Part shown: piece after piece, positions 15,157 through 23,024 of the stretch
Layout of the letters: each line of letters begins with the position of its first letter
How positions within the stretch are numbered: position 1 is the first letter of the stretch
Source: Lachnospiraceae bacterium
GTDB taxonomy: Bacteria; Bacillota; Clostridia; Lachnospirales; Lachnospiraceae
Assembly: GCA_017936785.1 (NCBI GenBank)
Contig: JAGBEV010000062.1
Coordinates: forward strand, 1-37,759
Length of the DNA: 37,759 bases
Reading direction: 5' to 3'
Notes under the pieces: model-generated
The model's database searches: none
Told to the model about the DNA's origin: nothing
The model's input: the letters and a program-made list of their open reading frames with translations, nothing else
Translations under genes and position numbers: made by a program

Positions 15157-15815
15157 TCAGCAGCCATGTTATTTTTGTCAGTTTTGTTTTCATTTTCCAT
15201 ACATTTTGCAAAAATGCGTCCCAGAAACAGTGCATTAAAATATGCCATAGCAGCACAGCCGAAAAATAAAGCCAGTGAGCCAATGATAACCAGCAGCTCG
15301 CTGGAAATCAAGCAAAGATAAAAGATAAAAACCTGTATTGCTACAATAAAAATCGTAGTCGGAATATTGCCAAGGCTCAGTAATACAGAGTTTTTCAATA
15401 ACTGTCCTGTGGAACTTTCAAAGGAAGAAAGCAGGGGAAAAGCATAAATCAAAATCGAAAGCAAAATGAAAATAATGATCCATACAGGAACTTGAAGCCA
15501 GTTGTAAGAAGGATCAATTACATTATAGATAATATACAGATCCAATCCAAAAAAGAAAAACAGGAATAATAATAACAGCCAAATGGGAGTTGCCTGTTTA
15601 AAATTATCCTTCATAGCCCTGAAATAACCTTTGGCAATAGCTGGCTCTTCATCCCTGTGCATTTTGAGAACCATATAATATAAGGCAGAAATTGCGGCAC
15701 CAGTACTGATAATCGGAATACAGGAAAGTAAGAAAAGACAATTAAGAAACATCAGGTCACAAAATTTAGAAAGAAAACGCATGATGGGATTATTTGGCTG
15801 AAAAAAGTGATTCAT
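15153..15815 (-). CDS. YesL-like (DUF624) membrane protein
   Basis: A 220-residue integral membrane protein with about five hydrophobic helices, including FCDLMFLNCLFLLSCIPII, IWLLLLFLFFFFGLDLYIIY and VPVWIIIFILLSILIYAFPL. The start MNHFF...MRFLSKFCDLMFLN and the early TGAAISALYYMVLKM motif are typical of YesL/DUF624 proteins, which accompany CUT1 oligosaccharide transporters in Firmicutes; their role is unproven. The start at 15815 has CAGGAGG 7 bases away; the longer in-frame extension has none. It is divergent from the solute-binding protein gene and converges on the 14470-15156 gene with a shared TTAG stop overlap. Confidence 0.87.
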   Translation of the reverse strand: MNHFFQPNNPIMRFLSKFCDLMFLNCLFLLSCIPIISTGAAISALYYMVLKMHRDEEPAIAKGYFRAMKDNFKQATPIWLLLLFLFFFFGLDLYIIYNVIDPSYNWLQVPVWIIIFILLSILIYAFPLLSSFESSTGQLLKNSVLLSLGNIPTTIFIVAIQVFIFYLCLISSELLVIIGSLALFFGCAAMAYFNALFLGRIFAKCMENENKTDKNNMAAD

Positions 15816-15838
15816 ATTTAGTTCCTCCTGTTTTGTGG

Positions 15839-15866
15839 ATAATATCAACATATATAAAATGTGCAA
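15839..15866 (-). promoter_or_regulatory. Putative promoter of the YesL-like gene
   Basis: On the minus strand TTGCAC (15866-15861) and TATTAT (15844-15839) are 16 bases apart, just upstream of the ribosome binding site. The remaining bases up to 16086 are AT-rich and hold the divergent promoter region. Confidence 0.42.
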
Positions 15867-15982
15867 TAAAAAAATTATATTTGGCGGATATAAATATAGT
15901 ATAACGCTTAATGACAAAAATGTTAGTATAATTCATCTAAAAGAGCAAGAAGTGTTGAAACATCAGCAAGAAATGTAAAGAA

Positions 15983-16010
15983 TTGAAAAACAAAAAATGT
16001 ATAATAAAAT
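15983..16010 (+). promoter_or_regulatory. Putative promoter of the solute-binding protein gene
   Basis: TTGAAA (15983-15988) and TAAAAT (16005-16010) are 16 bases apart, giving a leader of about 70 bases. The region is AT-rich, so other assignments are possible. Confidence 0.4.
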
Positions 16011-16086
16011 TATGTTATAAAAAACGTGATCATGTTTTTGGAGATAGCAAAAAATCTTTTCAATATGTGAAGGAGGAAAAACAAAT

Positions 16087-17511
16087 ATGAAAAAGTTAAT
16101 AGCAAGCGCACTTTGCGCATGCATGATTTCTTCCCTGCTTGTAGGATGCGGCGGTAACGGTAATAATACGCCTGCAGCAAATGGAGGCGAATCAGAAACT
16201 GAAGCACCGGCAACAGATGAAGGAGACGCAGAAAAACCTGCGGCAAGTGGAGACAATGTGATCAATTTGTGGGCATTTACAGATGAAGTTCCCACAATGG
16301 TTGACAAGTTTTTAGAGACACATCCGGATTTCGGATACGAAGTTAATAGTACAGTAATTGCTACAACAGATGGTGCGTACCAGCCGGCACTTGATCAGGC
16401 GCTGGCAGCAGGCGGTTCAGATGCGCCGGATATTTATTGTGCAGAGTCAGCATTCGTTTTGAAATATACACAGGGAGATGCATCACAGTATGCAGCAGCT
16501 TATGAAGACCTAGGTATTGATGTGGATGCAGAAATCGAAGCAGCAGATATTGCACAGTACACAATTGATATTGGAACAAATCCTGATGGCAAAGTTGTAG
16601 GACTGGGATATCAGGCAACAGGCGGTGCATTTATCTATCGTCGTTCCATTGCTAAGGATGTATGGGGAACAGATGATCCTGAAGTGATCAAAGAAAAAAT
16701 CGGTGGCGGAAGCGGAAGCTGGGATCAGTTCTTCGTAGCAGCTGATGAGTTAAAAGCAAAAGGTTATGGCATCATTTCCGGTGACGGTGATCTTTGGCAT
16801 GCAGTAGAAAACAGCTCTGATACAGGCTGGATTGTTGATGGTAAATTAAACATTGATCCAAAACGTGAAGCTTTTCTTGATTTGTCCAAACAGTTAAAAG
16901 ACAATGGATATCATAATGATACACAGGATTGGCAGGATGCGTGGTTTGCAGACATGAAGGGCGAAGGCGACAAAGAAGTTCTTGGTTTCTTCGGTCCTGC
17001 ATGGTTGATCAACTATACTTTAGCACCCAACTGTGGCGGAGAAGCAGTAGGCGAAGGAACATACGGTGACTGGGCTATCTGTGAATCCCCTATTGGTTTC
17101 TTCTGGGGTGGTACATGGATTCTTGCTAACAAAGATACTGAAAAGGCAGAAGCTGTAGGAGAGATCATTGACTGGATCACTCTCAATTGTACAGAAGAAG
17201 GTCTTCAGTACGGATGGGCAAATGGTGACCTGTACGGTGCAGGCGGCACAAAAGACTGCGTAGGATCTGGTACAGTAATGGCTATGTCTGATGGCTCCGT
17301 AGATTTCCTCGGCGGACAGAATATGTTTGATGTATTTGTACCTGCAAATGCTTATGCAAATGGTAAAAACTTAACACAGTATGATGAAACAATCAATATA
17401 TACTGGAGAGATCAGGTTCGCCAGTACACAGCGGGCGAAAAATCCCGTGAACAGGCAATTGCAGATTTCAAACAGCAGGTTGCTGACAACTTAGATGTAA
17501 TCGTAGAGTAA
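16087..17511 (+). CDS. Sugar ABC transporter solute-binding lipoprotein (family 1)
   Basis: A 474-residue lipoprotein that captures a carbohydrate for the CUT1 importer encoded next. The signal peptide MKKLIASALCACMISSLLVG ends in a lipobox (LLVGC, lipidated C21), followed by a low-complexity Gly/Asn/Glu linker to about residue 57. The mature domain has the family 1 extracellular solute-binding pattern (VINLWAFTDEVPTMVDKF near 58-75; IGFFWGGTWILANKD near 338-352) and many exposed Trp/Tyr, as expected for oligosaccharide binding. It is followed by a strong terminator, then two permease genes. GH3, SGNH esterase and AraC neighbours suggest a xylo- or related oligosaccharide as ligand. AAGGAGG lies 10 bases upstream. 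Confidence 0.93.
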   Translation: MKKLIASALCACMISSLLVGCGGNGNNTPAANGGESETEAPATDEGDAEKPAASGDNVINLWAFTDEVPTMVDKFLETHPDFGYEVNSTVIATTDGAYQPALDQALAAGGSDAPDIYCAESAFVLKYTQGDASQYAAAYEDLGIDVDAEIEAADIAQYTIDIGTNPDGKVVGLGYQATGGAFIYRRSIAKDVWGTDDPEVIKEKIGGGSGSWDQFFVAADELKAKGYGIISGDGDLWHAVENSSDTGWIVDGKLNIDPKREAFLDLSKQLKDNGYHNDTQDWQDAWFADMKGEGDKEVLGFFGPAWLINYTLAPNCGGEAVGEGTYGDWAICESPIGFFWGGTWILANKDTEKAEAVGEIIDWITLNCTEEGLQYGWANGDLYGAGGTKDCVGSGTVMAMSDGSVDFLGGQNMFDVFVPANAYANGKNLTQYDETINIYWRDQVRQYTAGEKSREQAIADFKQQVADNLDVIVE

Positions 17512-17553
17512 TTATCTTGGGATAAGATAAAAACGGTTGATTATATTTTAAGT

Positions 17554-17590
17554 GCGGGGCGGATGATTCTTTCGTCTGCCCCGCTTTTTT
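17554..17590 (+). terminator. Strong intrinsic terminator between binding protein and permeases
   Basis: GCGGGGCGGATGA pairs with TCGTCTGCCCCGC (one wobble) around a 4-base loop and is followed by six T. Placed inside a transporter operon, it should lower permease expression relative to the binding protein. Confidence 0.9.
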
Positions 17591-17626
17591 AAAATAATGA
17601 CACTTATGGAAGTGGAGGTGGGTGAA

Positions 17627-18709
17627 TTGAGAAAGAAAAAACGAGGGTTCGGATATGCAAAGTGGGGCTACATCTTCAGTCTCCCTTTTGTCATTGCCTT
17701 TTTGATCTTTTCCCTATATCCGATCATCTATACAGCAGTAATCGGATTCACTGATTTAAAGGGATTAGGTATGACTGATATCCATTTTCTTGCAGATGAT
17801 CCCTTTAAAAATTTTAAATTAATATTGACAAATGCGTCGTTTCAGACGGCGTTCAAAAATACAGTAGTAATGTGGATCTTAAACTTTATTCCACAGATTT
17901 CTCTTGCACTTTTGCTGGCAGCATGGTTTACAGATAAAAGATCCAAGGTAAGAGGGCAGGGATTCTTTAAGGTTTTATTTTATATGCCAAATATCATTAC
18001 TGCCGCAACGGTTGCAATTTTATTTAAATCTTTATTTGAATATCCCATGAGTCCTATGAATGACCTGGTAATGTCTCTGGGAATTGCAGAAAAACCAATA
18101 CAATTTTTGATCAGTAAAAATGTTGCAAGAGCAATTGTAATCTTTATCCAGTTCTGGATGTGGTATGGCTATACAATGGTTGTATTAACTTCCGGTATTC
18201 TGGGTATCAGTCCGGAGATTTTTGAAGCAGCTGAGGTAGATGGTGCTAACCGTTGGCAGACATTCTGGTATGTAACAATTCCGAATATCAAGACGATTTT
18301 GTTATTTACTTTAGTAACCAGCTTGATCGGCGGATTAAATATGTTTGATATTCCTAAGTTATTCATGCTTGGCGGACCGGATAATGCAACAACAACTACC
18401 AGTGTATTTATTTATAATCAGGCATTTAGCGGCAGTTATATGTACAACAGAGCCGCTGCTGCAAGTATGATCATGTTTGTGATCATTGTTGTTTTGTCAG
18501 CTGTTATGTTCTGGCTTTTGAGAGACAAGGATGAAGAAAAAACAGAAAGACAGATCCGTCAGCAGCAGAAAGCCTATAAAGCAAAGCAGAAGGCACTGCG
18601 GAAAGAAGAAAAAGCAGCATTAAAAGCAGCTGTAGGTACAGAAGCAAATGTTTTGGCAGAAACAGTCAATGAAGAAAAAACAGATGGGGAGGAGGATGCG
18701 TCATGTTAA
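17627..18709 (+). CDS. CUT1 sugar ABC transporter permease (MalF/UgpA type)
   Basis: A 360-residue inner-membrane permease with six predicted helices. The first is WGYIFSLPFVIAFLIFSLYP, and the EAA loop is visible as EAAEVDGANRWQTFWYVTIP (about residues 205-224), the contact site for the ABC ATPase. After the last helix there is an unusually long charged tail of about 55 residues (DKDEEKTERQIRQQQKAYKA and onward), probably cytoplasmic and helical. TTG 17627 was chosen because GGAGGTG lies 6 bases upstream; an ATG at 17597 would place that site inside the gene. The stop overlaps the next permease. No ATPase gene follows in this locus. Confidence 0.92.
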   Translation: MRKKKRGFGYAKWGYIFSLPFVIAFLIFSLYPIIYTAVIGFTDLKGLGMTDIHFLADDPFKNFKLILTNASFQTAFKNTVVMWILNFIPQISLALLLAAWFTDKRSKVRGQGFFKVLFYMPNIITAATVAILFKSLFEYPMSPMNDLVMSLGIAEKPIQFLISKNVARAIVIFIQFWMWYGYTMVVLTSGILGISPEIFEAAEVDGANRWQTFWYVTIPNIKTILLFTLVTSLIGGLNMFDIPKLFMLGGPDNATTTTSVFIYNQAFSGSYMYNRAAAASMIMFVIIVVLSAVMFWLLRDKDEEKTERQIRQQQKAYKAKQKALRKEEKAALKAAVGTEANVLAETVNEEKTDGEEDASC

Positions 18710-19545
18710 AAAATAAGAATAATACAATTATGAAAATAGTTATTTATGTTGTTTGTATTTTTCTGGCGATTTTAAGTATCTTCCCTTTCTGGATCATGTT
18801 CATGAATTCCACCAGATCCACAACGGAGATTCAGCAGCATGCAATTTCATTCCTGCCTTCCGGATATTTGATGAACAATTTAAAGATTCTTCTGGGCAAG
18901 AGCTTTAATCCGGCAGTGGGTTTTACAAACTCCATTATTATTTCGGTAGGCGCAACAGCATTGGCGGTTTACTTTTCCACTTTGACAGCTTATGCTCTTG
19001 TGGTATATGACTGGAAATTGAAAAAACCATTTTTCAGTTTTATTATGGCGATCATGATGATTCCGGCGCAGGTAACTATGATTGGTTTTTACCAGATGGT
19101 ATACAAAATCGGTATGACAAATAATTTGTCAATGCTGATCCTGCCATCTATAGCGGCACCTTCCATGGTATTTTTTATGAGACAGTACATGTATCCGGCT
19201 CTTTCTATGGAGATTATTCAGTCAGCACGTATTGATGGTGCAGGAGAGTTTCGGATTTTCAATTCAATCGCCTTACCGATCATGAAACCGGCTATTGCAA
19301 CACAGGCAATCTTTACTTTTGTGTCAAGCTGGAACAACTTGTTTACGCCATTAGTTCTCTTGACAGATCAGAAGAAATATACAATGCCTATCATGGTGTC
19401 CCTTTTAAGAGGTGATATTTATAAGACAGAATATGGATCAGTTTATCTGGGTCTTTCCCTTACTGTTCTTCCGTTGATAGTTGTATACTTGATTTTATCT
19501 AAATATATTATTGCCGGTGTGGCGCTTGGCAGTGTTAAAGGTTAA
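18703..19545 (+). CDS. CUT1 sugar ABC transporter permease (MalG/UgpE type)
   Basis: The 280-residue second permease of the importer. It shows six membrane helices, beginning with KIVIYVVCIFLAILSIFPFW, and the EAA-loop equivalent SARIDGAGEFRIFNSIALP (about residues 166-184). The MSTRSTTEIQ-like periplasmic segment after helix 1 (NSTRSTTEIQQ) is typical of MalG-type proteins. It overlaps the first permease by 7 bases, so the pair is translationally coupled. It ends the transporter operon at a bidirectional terminator. Energy must come from an ATPase encoded elsewhere, and the UgpC/MsmK protein at the left end is a candidate. Confidence 0.94.
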   Translation: MLKNKNNTIMKIVIYVVCIFLAILSIFPFWIMFMNSTRSTTEIQQHAISFLPSGYLMNNLKILLGKSFNPAVGFTNSIIISVGATALAVYFSTLTAYALVVYDWKLKKPFFSFIMAIMMIPAQVTMIGFYQMVYKIGMTNNLSMLILPSIAAPSMVFFMRQYMYPALSMEIIQSARIDGAGEFRIFNSIALPIMKPAIATQAIFTFVSSWNNLFTPLVLLTDQKKYTMPIMVSLLRGDIYKTEYGSVYLGLSLTVLPLIVVYLILSKYIIAGVALGSVKG

Positions 19546-19578
19546 AATACTTTTACATACTAATATCTTTCCCAATAT

Positions 19579-19623
19579 AAAAGGAACAGGATTGTAGCAA
19601 AACTACGCTCCTGTTCCTTTTTG
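19579..19623. terminator. Bidirectional terminator between permease and AraC genes
   Basis: AAAAGGAACAGGA (19579-19591) pairs with TCCTGTTCCTTTT (19609-19621), with an inner GTAG/CTAC stem. A-runs and T-runs on both flanks let it serve the two convergent transcripts. Confidence 0.9.
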
Positions 19624-19635
19624 TAATAGAAAAAT

Positions 19636-20568
19636 CTATCGGACGGACTCATGGCGAAACTTGTTTCTGTATTCGGTGGGAGAACAATCGGTAAATTTTT
19701 TAAAGCAGCGGCAGAAGGTTGTCAGATTGTTAAAACCGGTCTGGAAAGCAATATCTGTTATGGGAATATCCATGGTCAGCATGGATTGCGCTGCCTGAAT
19801 GCGTTTGTGACATAAATAATCATAAAAGGTTGTGTTAGTATATTGTTTAAATAATCGCGAAAAATGAAACTTAGAAAAACCGATATAATCAGCAGCCTGC
19901 TCCAGAGTTAATTCTTCAGTGTAGTTTGCATCGATATAGGTAAGCAGGTTTGCGAATTTCTCGTAGTATTCCTGTTGTTTGTTATAAGAGGCGGGGTTGA
20001 TGTTCTTTTCATTCAGCCCGAAGTAATCGCGGCCGATGGTGATCATTATTTCTAATATAAGGGAATAAATAGAACATTCCCAGAATGTTTCATTGGAAAA
20101 GTAGATATCCACCATTTGCATCAAGGTAGCATAGACTTGCTGGTAGATACCGGGTCTTGTATTTGCATTACACAGATAAGGCTCCAGGAAAAGGGGATTC
20201 AGCGTCTGAAAATCTTTTAGACAGCTTAATATTTCCATATTTATCAAAAAAATAAATCGGACACCGGGATTATTGCATACGAGTTCATGGAGCATGTGCG
20301 GTGGGAGAATCAGAATATCACCTACATTCAAAGTGTATGTTTGGGAGTTTGCTACCACAACGTATTCGTTCTCCATGCAGACAATGATCTCCATAGCATT
20401 ATGATGATGCATAGAGTAGCTTTCCGGTTGGTTGTTGCGCCAAATGCGCATATGGGATTCAGGAATATAATCTACCTGCTCCTGCTGGCCGTTTAGATTT
20501 CTGCATACAAAATTCTGTATTGGTTGTTCATAATTAGCCGGAGTTTTGTTTATGCGGTCATATTTCAT
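19636..20568 (-). CDS. AraC-family transcriptional regulator
   Basis: A 310-residue protein with an N-terminal cupin sensor (about 40-130; HHHNAMEIIVCMENEYVVVA then VGDILILPPHMLHEL) and a C-terminal double helix-turn-helix. The first helix pair is at LTLEQAADYIGFSKFHFSRLFKQY, and the second near ITDIAFQTGFNNLTTFCRCFKKF (about 205-305). Such regulators usually activate carbohydrate genes on binding a sugar. The start at 20568 is preceded by AGGGGG at 6 bases; the ORF extends upstream without a site. It is divergent from the GH3 gene, and the shared 251-base region contains two inverted repeats that could bind it. Confidence 0.93.
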   Translation of the reverse strand: MKYDRINKTPANYEQPIQNFVCRNLNGQQEQVDYIPESHMRIWRNNQPESYSMHHHNAMEIIVCMENEYVVVANSQTYTLNVGDILILPPHMLHELVCNNPGVRFIFLINMEILSCLKDFQTLNPLFLEPYLCNANTRPGIYQQVYATLMQMVDIYFSNETFWECSIYSLILEIMITIGRDYFGLNEKNINPASYNKQQEYYEKFANLLTYIDANYTEELTLEQAADYIGFSKFHFSRLFKQYTNTTFYDYLCHKRIQAAQSMLTMDIPITDIAFQTGFNNLTTFCRCFKKFTDCSPTEYRNKFRHESVR

Positions 20569-20598
20569 GTAAATCCCCCTTTTTTCTATACTCATAGA

Positions 20599-20629
20599 CT
20601 ATAACAAGGTATTCTTTACGCATGTAAAG
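20599..20629 (-). promoter_or_regulatory. Putative araC-type promoter with overlapping palindrome
   Basis: On the minus strand TTTACA (20628-20623) and TTATAG (20604-20599) are 18 bases apart. The -35 lies inside an inverted repeat, CTTTAC-N4-GTAAAG (20614-20629), which suggests autoregulation. Confidence 0.45.
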
Positions 20630-20749
20630 AAGTGTTTCTATTTATGGAATCATTATATCCGTTTTTACACGAAAATAAAAGTTTATAGGGGTGATGTCAG
20701 CAATATTTGTAAAATAAAACGCAATATATGTGATGTTATATGTGCTGAA

Positions 20750-20781
20750 TTTAGATTATGATATAATTAGTTCAATCTAAA
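20750..20781 (+). promoter_or_regulatory. GH3 promoter: extended -10 inside an 8-bp inverted repeat
   Basis: TGA-TATAAT (20759-20767) is an extended -10 box with no clear -35, as in activator-dependent promoters. It is framed by TTTAGATT (20750-20757) and AATCTAAA (20774-20781), a perfect inverted repeat with a 16-base spacer. Confidence 0.6.
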
Positions 20782-20819
20782 CGAAATTATATTAAATAAG
20801 CATATTGAAGGAGATAGAT

Positions 20820-22931
20820 ATGGACAGAAAAACAGCAATGAAAAAAGCAACAGAGCTGGTTGAGCAGATGACTGTAGAAGAAATGGCATCCCAGCTTCGG
20901 TATGATGCACCGGCTATAGAACGACTGGGGATTCCTGAGTATAACTGGTGGAATGAAGGCCTGCATGGCGTGGCAAGAGCGGGTACTGCCACGGTATTTC
21001 CACAGGCAATCGGTCTGGGAGCAACCTTTGATGATAAGTTGTTAGAAGAAATCGGAGAGGTTATTGCTATAGAAGCAAGAGCAAAATATAATGAAGCAAT
21101 AAAAGAAGGAGACCGTGATATTTATAAAGGACTGACGATCTGGTCTCCTAATGTAAACTTGTTTCGGGACCCCAGATGGGGAAGAGGTCATGAGACTTAC
21201 GGAGAAGATCCTTGTTTGATCAGCCGGTTGGGAGTTGCATTTATTGAGGGGCTCCAGGGTGATGGAGAGTATATGAAGACAGCAGCATGTGCAAAACATT
21301 TTGCGGTACATTCCGGTCCGGAGGAAATGCGGCACTATTTTGATGCTAAGGTAAGCATGAAGGATATGTGGGAAACTTATCTTCCTGCCTTTGAGGCATG
21401 TGTCAGAGAGGCAAAGGTTGAATCGGTTATGGGAGCTTATAACCGTACCAATGGAGAACCATGCTGTGCCCATGGATATCTGATGGATGAAGTGCTGCGC
21501 GGCAAGTGGAAGTTTCAGGGACATTATGTGTCAGATTGCTGGGCAGTCAAGGATTTCCATGAAAACCATAAGGTGACGGAACGACCGGAAGAAAGTGTTA
21601 AGCTTGCACTGGAAAAGGGCTGTGATGTTAATTGCGGATGCACGTATCAGAGAATTCTGGCAGCATATGAAGAAGGCATACTGCCTCTGGAGCATATTAA
21701 AAGATCTGCAATCCGGCTTTTTACTACCCGCTTTTTGCTTGGAATGTTTGATAAAACAGAATATGACAATATACCTTATGAGAAGGTGGAATGCAGAGAG
21801 CATCTGGCACTGGCGTCTAAAGCGGCAAGGGAAAGCGTTGTCTTATTAAAAAATGACGGAATCCTGCCTTTGGATAAATCAAAAATAAAGACCATTGGAG
21901 TAATCGGACCTAATGCGGACAGCAGAAGCGCATTGGTCGGAAATTATCATGGAACCTCTTCCAGATACATTACAGTTTTAGAAGGCATACAGGACTATGT
22001 AAAGGATGATGTGAGGGTTCTTTATTCTCTTGGTTCCCATCTGTTTTTTGACAGGGAAGAGCCTTTGGCAAAGGCTGATGACAGAATATCCGAAGCAAAA
22101 ACTGTGGCAAAGCATTCCGATCTGGTGGTGCTGTGTCTGGGGTTGGATGAATCTCTGGAAGGAGAAGAGGGAGATACCGGTAATGCATATGCATCAGGAG
22201 ATAAAAAAGATTTGAAACTTCCCAAGTCGCAAATAAGGCTTTTAGAAGCCATAGCAGAAACAAAAGTTCCCTTTATTGTCTGCATGATGACCGGAAGTGC
22301 CATGGATCTTAATTTTGCAAGTGAAAAGGCTTCTGCAATTTTGCAGGCATGGTATCCGGGTGCCAGAGGCGGAAAGGATGTAGCAGATATCTTATTTGGA
22401 GAAATTTCTCCCTCCGGGAAACTGCCGGTTACCCTTTACCGGGATTTAGAGGGGCTTCCCGATTTTACGGATTATTCTATGGAAGGACGTACCTATCGGT
22501 TCCTGAAAAATGAGCCGCTTTATCCCTTTGGTTATGGACTGACATATGGAGATACCTATGTAGCAGATTTAAAAATTGATGAAGCTTTAGATTATAAGGA
22601 TCTGATCAGGAAAGATGTAAAAATATCTGTTTGTGTCGGCAATAAGGGAGCAATGGAAACGGAAGATGTCATTCAGATTTATGTCCATGTTAAAGGAACA
22701 GAAAATGAGATACCCAATCCGAAGCTGGCGGCATTTCAGAGGGTGCGGCTGAAGCCGGGGGAAGAACAGAACTTTGAAATGACAATACCGTCCTCTGCTT
22801 TCGGAACAGTCAATGAGCAGGGAGAGAAATGTTTTGACGGCAACAGGGCATATATTTATGCAGGGTTCGGACAGCCGGATTTAAGGACGAAAGCATTGAC
22901 TGGTAAAGAAGATAAGTGTTTGATTGTTTGA
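20820..22931 (+). CDS. Glycoside hydrolase family 3, probable beta-xylosidase
   Basis: A 703-residue cytoplasmic GH3 enzyme (no signal peptide) that releases terminal sugars from beta-linked oligosaccharides. Domain 1 carries NWWNEGLHGVAR, the GRGHETYGEDP motif, KHFAVHSGPE and the nucleophile D239 in YVSDCWAV. Domain 2 begins near 330 (KNDGILPLDKS), with the likely acid/base region GLDESLEGEEGD, and a fibronectin-III-like C-terminal domain follows (about 590-690). NWWNE(G/A)LHGVAR and SDCWA are typical of xylosidase-like GH3 members; beta-glucosidase activity remains possible. AAGGAG lies 7 bases before ATG 20820. Next to a CUT1 importer and an SGNH esterase, it probably degrades imported xylo-oligosaccharides. 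Confidence 0.93.
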   Translation: MDRKTAMKKATELVEQMTVEEMASQLRYDAPAIERLGIPEYNWWNEGLHGVARAGTATVFPQAIGLGATFDDKLLEEIGEVIAIEARAKYNEAIKEGDRDIYKGLTIWSPNVNLFRDPRWGRGHETYGEDPCLISRLGVAFIEGLQGDGEYMKTAACAKHFAVHSGPEEMRHYFDAKVSMKDMWETYLPAFEACVREAKVESVMGAYNRTNGEPCCAHGYLMDEVLRGKWKFQGHYVSDCWAVKDFHENHKVTERPEESVKLALEKGCDVNCGCTYQRILAAYEEGILPLEHIKRSAIRLFTTRFLLGMFDKTEYDNIPYEKVECREHLALASKAARESVVLLKNDGILPLDKSKIKTIGVIGPNADSRSALVGNYHGTSSRYITVLEGIQDYVKDDVRVLYSLGSHLFFDREEPLAKADDRISEAKTVAKHSDLVVLCLGLDESLEGEEGDTGNAYASGDKKDLKLPKSQIRLLEAIAETKVPFIVCMMTGSAMDLNFASEKASAILQAWYPGARGGKDVADILFGEISPSGKLPVTLYRDLEGLPDFTDYSMEGRTYRFLKNEPLYPFGYGLTYGDTYVADLKIDEALDYKDLIRKDVKISVCVGNKGAMETEDVIQIYVHVKGTENEIPNPKLAAFQRVRLKPGEEQNFEMTIPSSAFGTVNEQGEKCFDGNRAYIYAGFGQPDLRTKALTGKEDKCLIV

Positions 22932-22941
22932 ATAAGTGTTA

Positions 22942-22987
22942 GGAATATGTAGAATGGGAGATTTAAGTCACTCATTCTGCATATTTC
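22942..22987 (+). terminator. Long hairpin after the GH3 gene
   Basis: GGAATATGTAGAATG (22942-22956) pairs with CATTCTGCATATTTC (22973-22987), 15 bp with two wobbles. The T-run is poor, so it may be a leaky terminator or an RNA-stabilising hairpin ahead of the next gene. Confidence 0.5.
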
Positions 22988-23024
22988 ATTGGGGGAAATA
23001 CGAAAGAGCAGGAAGAGGGACTAT

